Below are positions 31,852-33,347 of a DNA stretch of 33,347 nt, piece by piece. Each line of letters starts with the position of its first letter. Position 1 is the stretch's first letter. Origin of the DNA: Porphyrobacter sp. Its GTDB lineage: Bacteria > Pseudomonadota > Alphaproteobacteria > Sphingomonadales > Sphingomonadaceae. Made by a program: the position numbers and the translations under genes. The DNA is taken from the NCBI GenBank assembly GCA_027533455.1, contig JAPZUC010000016.1, positions 1 to 33,347 on the forward strand, given 5' to 3'. The notes beneath the pieces were generated by a model, which saw only the letters and a list, made by a program, of their open reading frames with translations, ran no database searches and was not told the DNA's origin.

Positions 31852-32558
31852 GAAATATCCTCCGATTTACGAGCATAGCGCTGATCGTGTGCGCACCTTC
31901 GATATGCGTCGCCCAAGACGTGACGACTATTGAGCTGGGTCAGACGATAACAAAAGAGAAGGGCACAACAACTGACCTTTACCGCTTTGGCGTTCTAACT
32001 GGTACGATTGTTACAGGAACCGTCACTTCGTCGGGCAATGTAGCACTTGTGCTTTACACGCCTGCGGGCGAAGAGATGCTGTCGTCGAATGGCGATGGAA
32101 GTGCCACGATCAGTGCAGTTATTCCGCTGGACGACGTTTTCATGATCGCTGTGCTGCGGGATAATAACAATAGTTCATATCAGCTGAAGATTACTGGCGA
32201 CGATCCGGATATTTATATGTCGCTTTTTGCTAGGGGTGTCGGGTTTGCACGGGCCTCCGGATTGGCAACGGTTACAGTATGCTGGATAGAACCCGGTATC
32301 AAAAAGCGCACTACATTCTCAGATTTAAAAGGTTACTACTCCGAAACTACAATCGGACGACAGGGATATGAGTATACTGAGTATTTCGATGGCGACGCGA
32401 AACGTTATATCTCGAAAACTAATCGATATCGAGTGGAGGGCGGCGAACTGGTATCGGATTATGACATCGGTGGAGCGGAACCGGAGCAATATCGTTTTCC
32501 ATTAGCGAAAGAGTTCGAAAATAATCAGCCAATGAAGTACGCCTGTCAGGGGAAATGA
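31848..32558 (+). CDS. Unrecognised secreted beta-rich protein
   Basis: A 236-residue protein with a clear signal peptide (MRNILRFTSIALIVCAPSICVA, then QDV). Residues about 25-115 look like a beta-sandwich of the pre-peptidase C-terminal (PPC) kind: IELGQTITKEKGTTTDLYRF, LVLYTPAGEEML, DDVFMIAVLRDNNNSSYQLKI. The rest is Tyr-rich and beta-prone with a late cysteine (YACQGK). The PPC likeness is weak and no catalytic motif is visible. ATG 31848 overlaps the upstream stop, with GGGGAA before it. Its AT-rich codon use (many ATA, TTA and GAT codons) differs strongly from the core genes, suggesting transfer. Confidence 0.72.
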   Translation: MRNILRFTSIALIVCAPSICVAQDVTTIELGQTITKEKGTTTDLYRFGVLTGTIVTGTVTSSGNVALVLYTPAGEEMLSSNGDGSATISAVIPLDDVFMIAVLRDNNNSSYQLKITGDDPDIYMSLFARGVGFARASGLATVTVCWIEPGIKKRTTFSDLKGYYSETTIGRQGYEYTEYFDGDAKRYISKTNRYRVEGGELVSDYDIGGAEPEQYRFPLAKEFENNQPMKYACQGK

Positions 32559-32846
32559 TGGCCGCGCGCATGCAAAGGGGTGATTATGCGACGGCATGAT
32601 TTCTTGAACTCAACAATCGTCAAAAGCCGGCAGTCCGCTTTCCACCCATAATCGGTCATAACCGGGTCCGCTGCACGATCCCGAAAGTGGTATGGCAGCT
32701 TCCGGGCGAAGGGGACGTTCGCCGCACTGCATCGGAACGGCGTAGGTTGGGTCGCTTGCTGTCTGGCAGATTTTAGCGAAAACTTCGCCCAATCTGCCCG
32801 TCCGGTATCAGGAACGCACCGTGCTTCCGGGGATGGCTGCAACCGA
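32559..32846. other. Non-coding or decayed stretch
   Basis: No gene is supported. The plus-strand frame of the following HGG protein stays open through 32690-32846 (residues such as SFRAKGTFAALHRNG), so that gene may once have been longer, or its true start may lie further upstream than given. Words like GCGAAGGGGACGTTCGCCGC resemble those in 31020-31215. Confidence 0.4.
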
Positions 32847-33035
32847 GTGGGGAACCCGTGCCGTTGCCCGGCGATGAAGGGCAAGAAGCGGTGCAGGCTC
32901 CACGGCGGGGCTGAAGGCTCGGGCGCACCGCGTGGTGAGCGTAACGGCAGCTATCGGCATGGGGGCGAGACGAAAGAGGCGAGGGCGCTGCGGGCGGAAG
33001 TGCGTCACTTGTTGAAGGGGCTGCGTGATGCGTGA
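32847..33035 (+). CDS. Small HGG-motif protein (HGGxSTG-like)
   Basis: About 62 residues from a GTG at 32847. The motif series CRCPAM, CRLHGG, GAPRGERNGSYRHG and a charged helix (EARALRAEVRHLLKGL) matches a short Cys/His protein family common in alphaproteobacterial prophage, island and plasmid DNA, annotated HGGxSTG domain; here the core reads HGGAEGSG. Function unknown; the conserved Cys and His may bind metal. No good ribosome-binding site precedes the GTG, and the frame is open further upstream, where C-N-R (32838-32846) may belong to the motif. It could be a gene remnant. Confidence 0.55.
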   Translation: MGNPCRCPAMKGKKRCRLHGGAEGSGAPRGERNGSYRHGGETKEARALRAEVRHLLKGLRDA

Positions 33036-33347
33036 AAGCGCCATAGCTCCCGGCGATTAAACGTTTAGCCAACTACTGAACCAAACTAGGACGGCAGAAT
33101 TTCGTTGAGCCTTCGCCGAGAGCCTCGCGAGTGCAAAGATCGACATTAAAGATACTGATATTTAGCATTTTTTTCTGACATTAACTAATAGGCCATTTGC
33201 CGGAAGATACTGACTACACCCGTTCGGATAATTAGCTGCACCGCTCCTCCCCTCTAAGTAGTCAACCACGCCAACGACGGCGGCAGTGCGTGATCTTTTG
33301 CATTCGCTTCCATCAAGTGTGTCGCCTGTTTGACTACTTTTTACAAT
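33036..33347. other. AT-rich gene-free end of window
   Basis: No open frame of interest. It is low in GC with T-runs (ATTTTTTTCTGAC near 33169-33181). It contains the 10-bp inverted repeat at 33256-33339. The next gene is probably beyond the window. Confidence 0.5.
33256..33339. repeat. 10-bp perfect inverted repeat, 64 bases apart
   Basis: AAGTAGTCAA (33256-33265) and TTGACTACTT (33330-33339) are exact inverse complements; the right arm is followed by TTT. The repeat could be a paired operator, a loose hairpin or element ends; flanking duplications were not seen. Confidence 0.55.

Noticed and set aside
32546..32884. A 112-codon minus-strand open frame opposite the HGG gene
   Set aside because: No domain or ribosome-binding site; it overlaps the conserved HGG-protein frame on the plus strand.
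1..33347. CRISPR arrays, insertion sequences, toxin-antitoxin or restriction systems
   Set aside because: No regularly spaced identical repeats, transposase motifs, cas, toxin or methylase motifs were seen on either strand.

Overview
The window is a GC-rich chromosomal segment from an alphaproteobacterium, most likely a sphingomonad of the Erythrobacteraceae type. That assignment is an inference from three things: the gene set (ChpT, a sigma-32 with its RpoH-box, a DUF3297 protein, a pyrB-pyrC' pair, an orphan ParA beside SPOR proteins), the strong G/C bias at third codon positions, and frequent GTG/TTG starts. Most of the window is housekeeping DNA with short operons on both strands. No CRISPR array, insertion sequence, transposase or integrase was seen.

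Layout. 1-307: end of a UDP-glucose/GDP-mannose dehydrogenase, convergent with a TspO-like membrane protein (304-1092). 1291-1707: RNase P RNA on the minus strand. 1742-3545: minus-strand operon of a JAMM/M67 peptidase, the ChpT phosphotransferase and an AmpD-type amidase, divergent from the rRNA pseudouridine synthase rluD (3562-4527). 4644-5549: rpoH, ended by a perfect hairpin terminator shared with a convergent secreted M20 hydrolase. 7070-10833: mtgA, a His-rich cation diffusion facilitator, an ECF sigma factor, its RskA-type anti-sigma factor and a secreted fasciclin protein. 10945-13517: clpP, clpX and a small secreted protein on the minus strand. 13693-15213: a secreted amidase on the plus strand, separating clpP from tig (15234-16781). 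tRNA-Leu(UAG) lies just upstream of tig. 17065-19341: DUF3297, der and a DUF2721 membrane protein. 19446-20266: bacterioferritin and its ferredoxin with iron-box-like palindromes. 20515-21813: a DUF418 membrane protein. 21911-25999: two SPOR-domain proteins around an orphan ParA and a ribbon-helix-helix-like protein. 26412-28660: pyrB with a catalytically degenerate dihydroorotase (pyrC'). 28780-30687: sppA. 30775-30849: tRNA-Val(CAC).

Downstream of tRNA-Val the DNA becomes visibly more AT-rich and less ordered. It carries two translationally coupled, unrecognised secreted proteins, decayed-looking intergenic DNA, a small HGG-motif protein of the kind common in phage and island DNA, and an inverted repeat near the window end. 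This looks like accessory DNA beside a tRNA gene, but no att repeat or integrase is visible.

Functional themes. Proteostasis is strongly represented (rpoH, clpP, clpX, tig, sppA), with a sigma-32-like promoter in front of clpP. Cell-cycle control may link ChpT and ClpXP (the CtrA phosphorelay and proteolysis machinery in Caulobacter) with a CtrA-like box upstream of parA. The most interesting candidate system is the parA/RHH/SPOR cluster with an iteron-like array of four 11-bp repeats about 300 bp beyond its last gene: a possible non-canonical ParA positioning module coupled to septal peptidoglycan. That is a hypothesis from gene order and motifs only.
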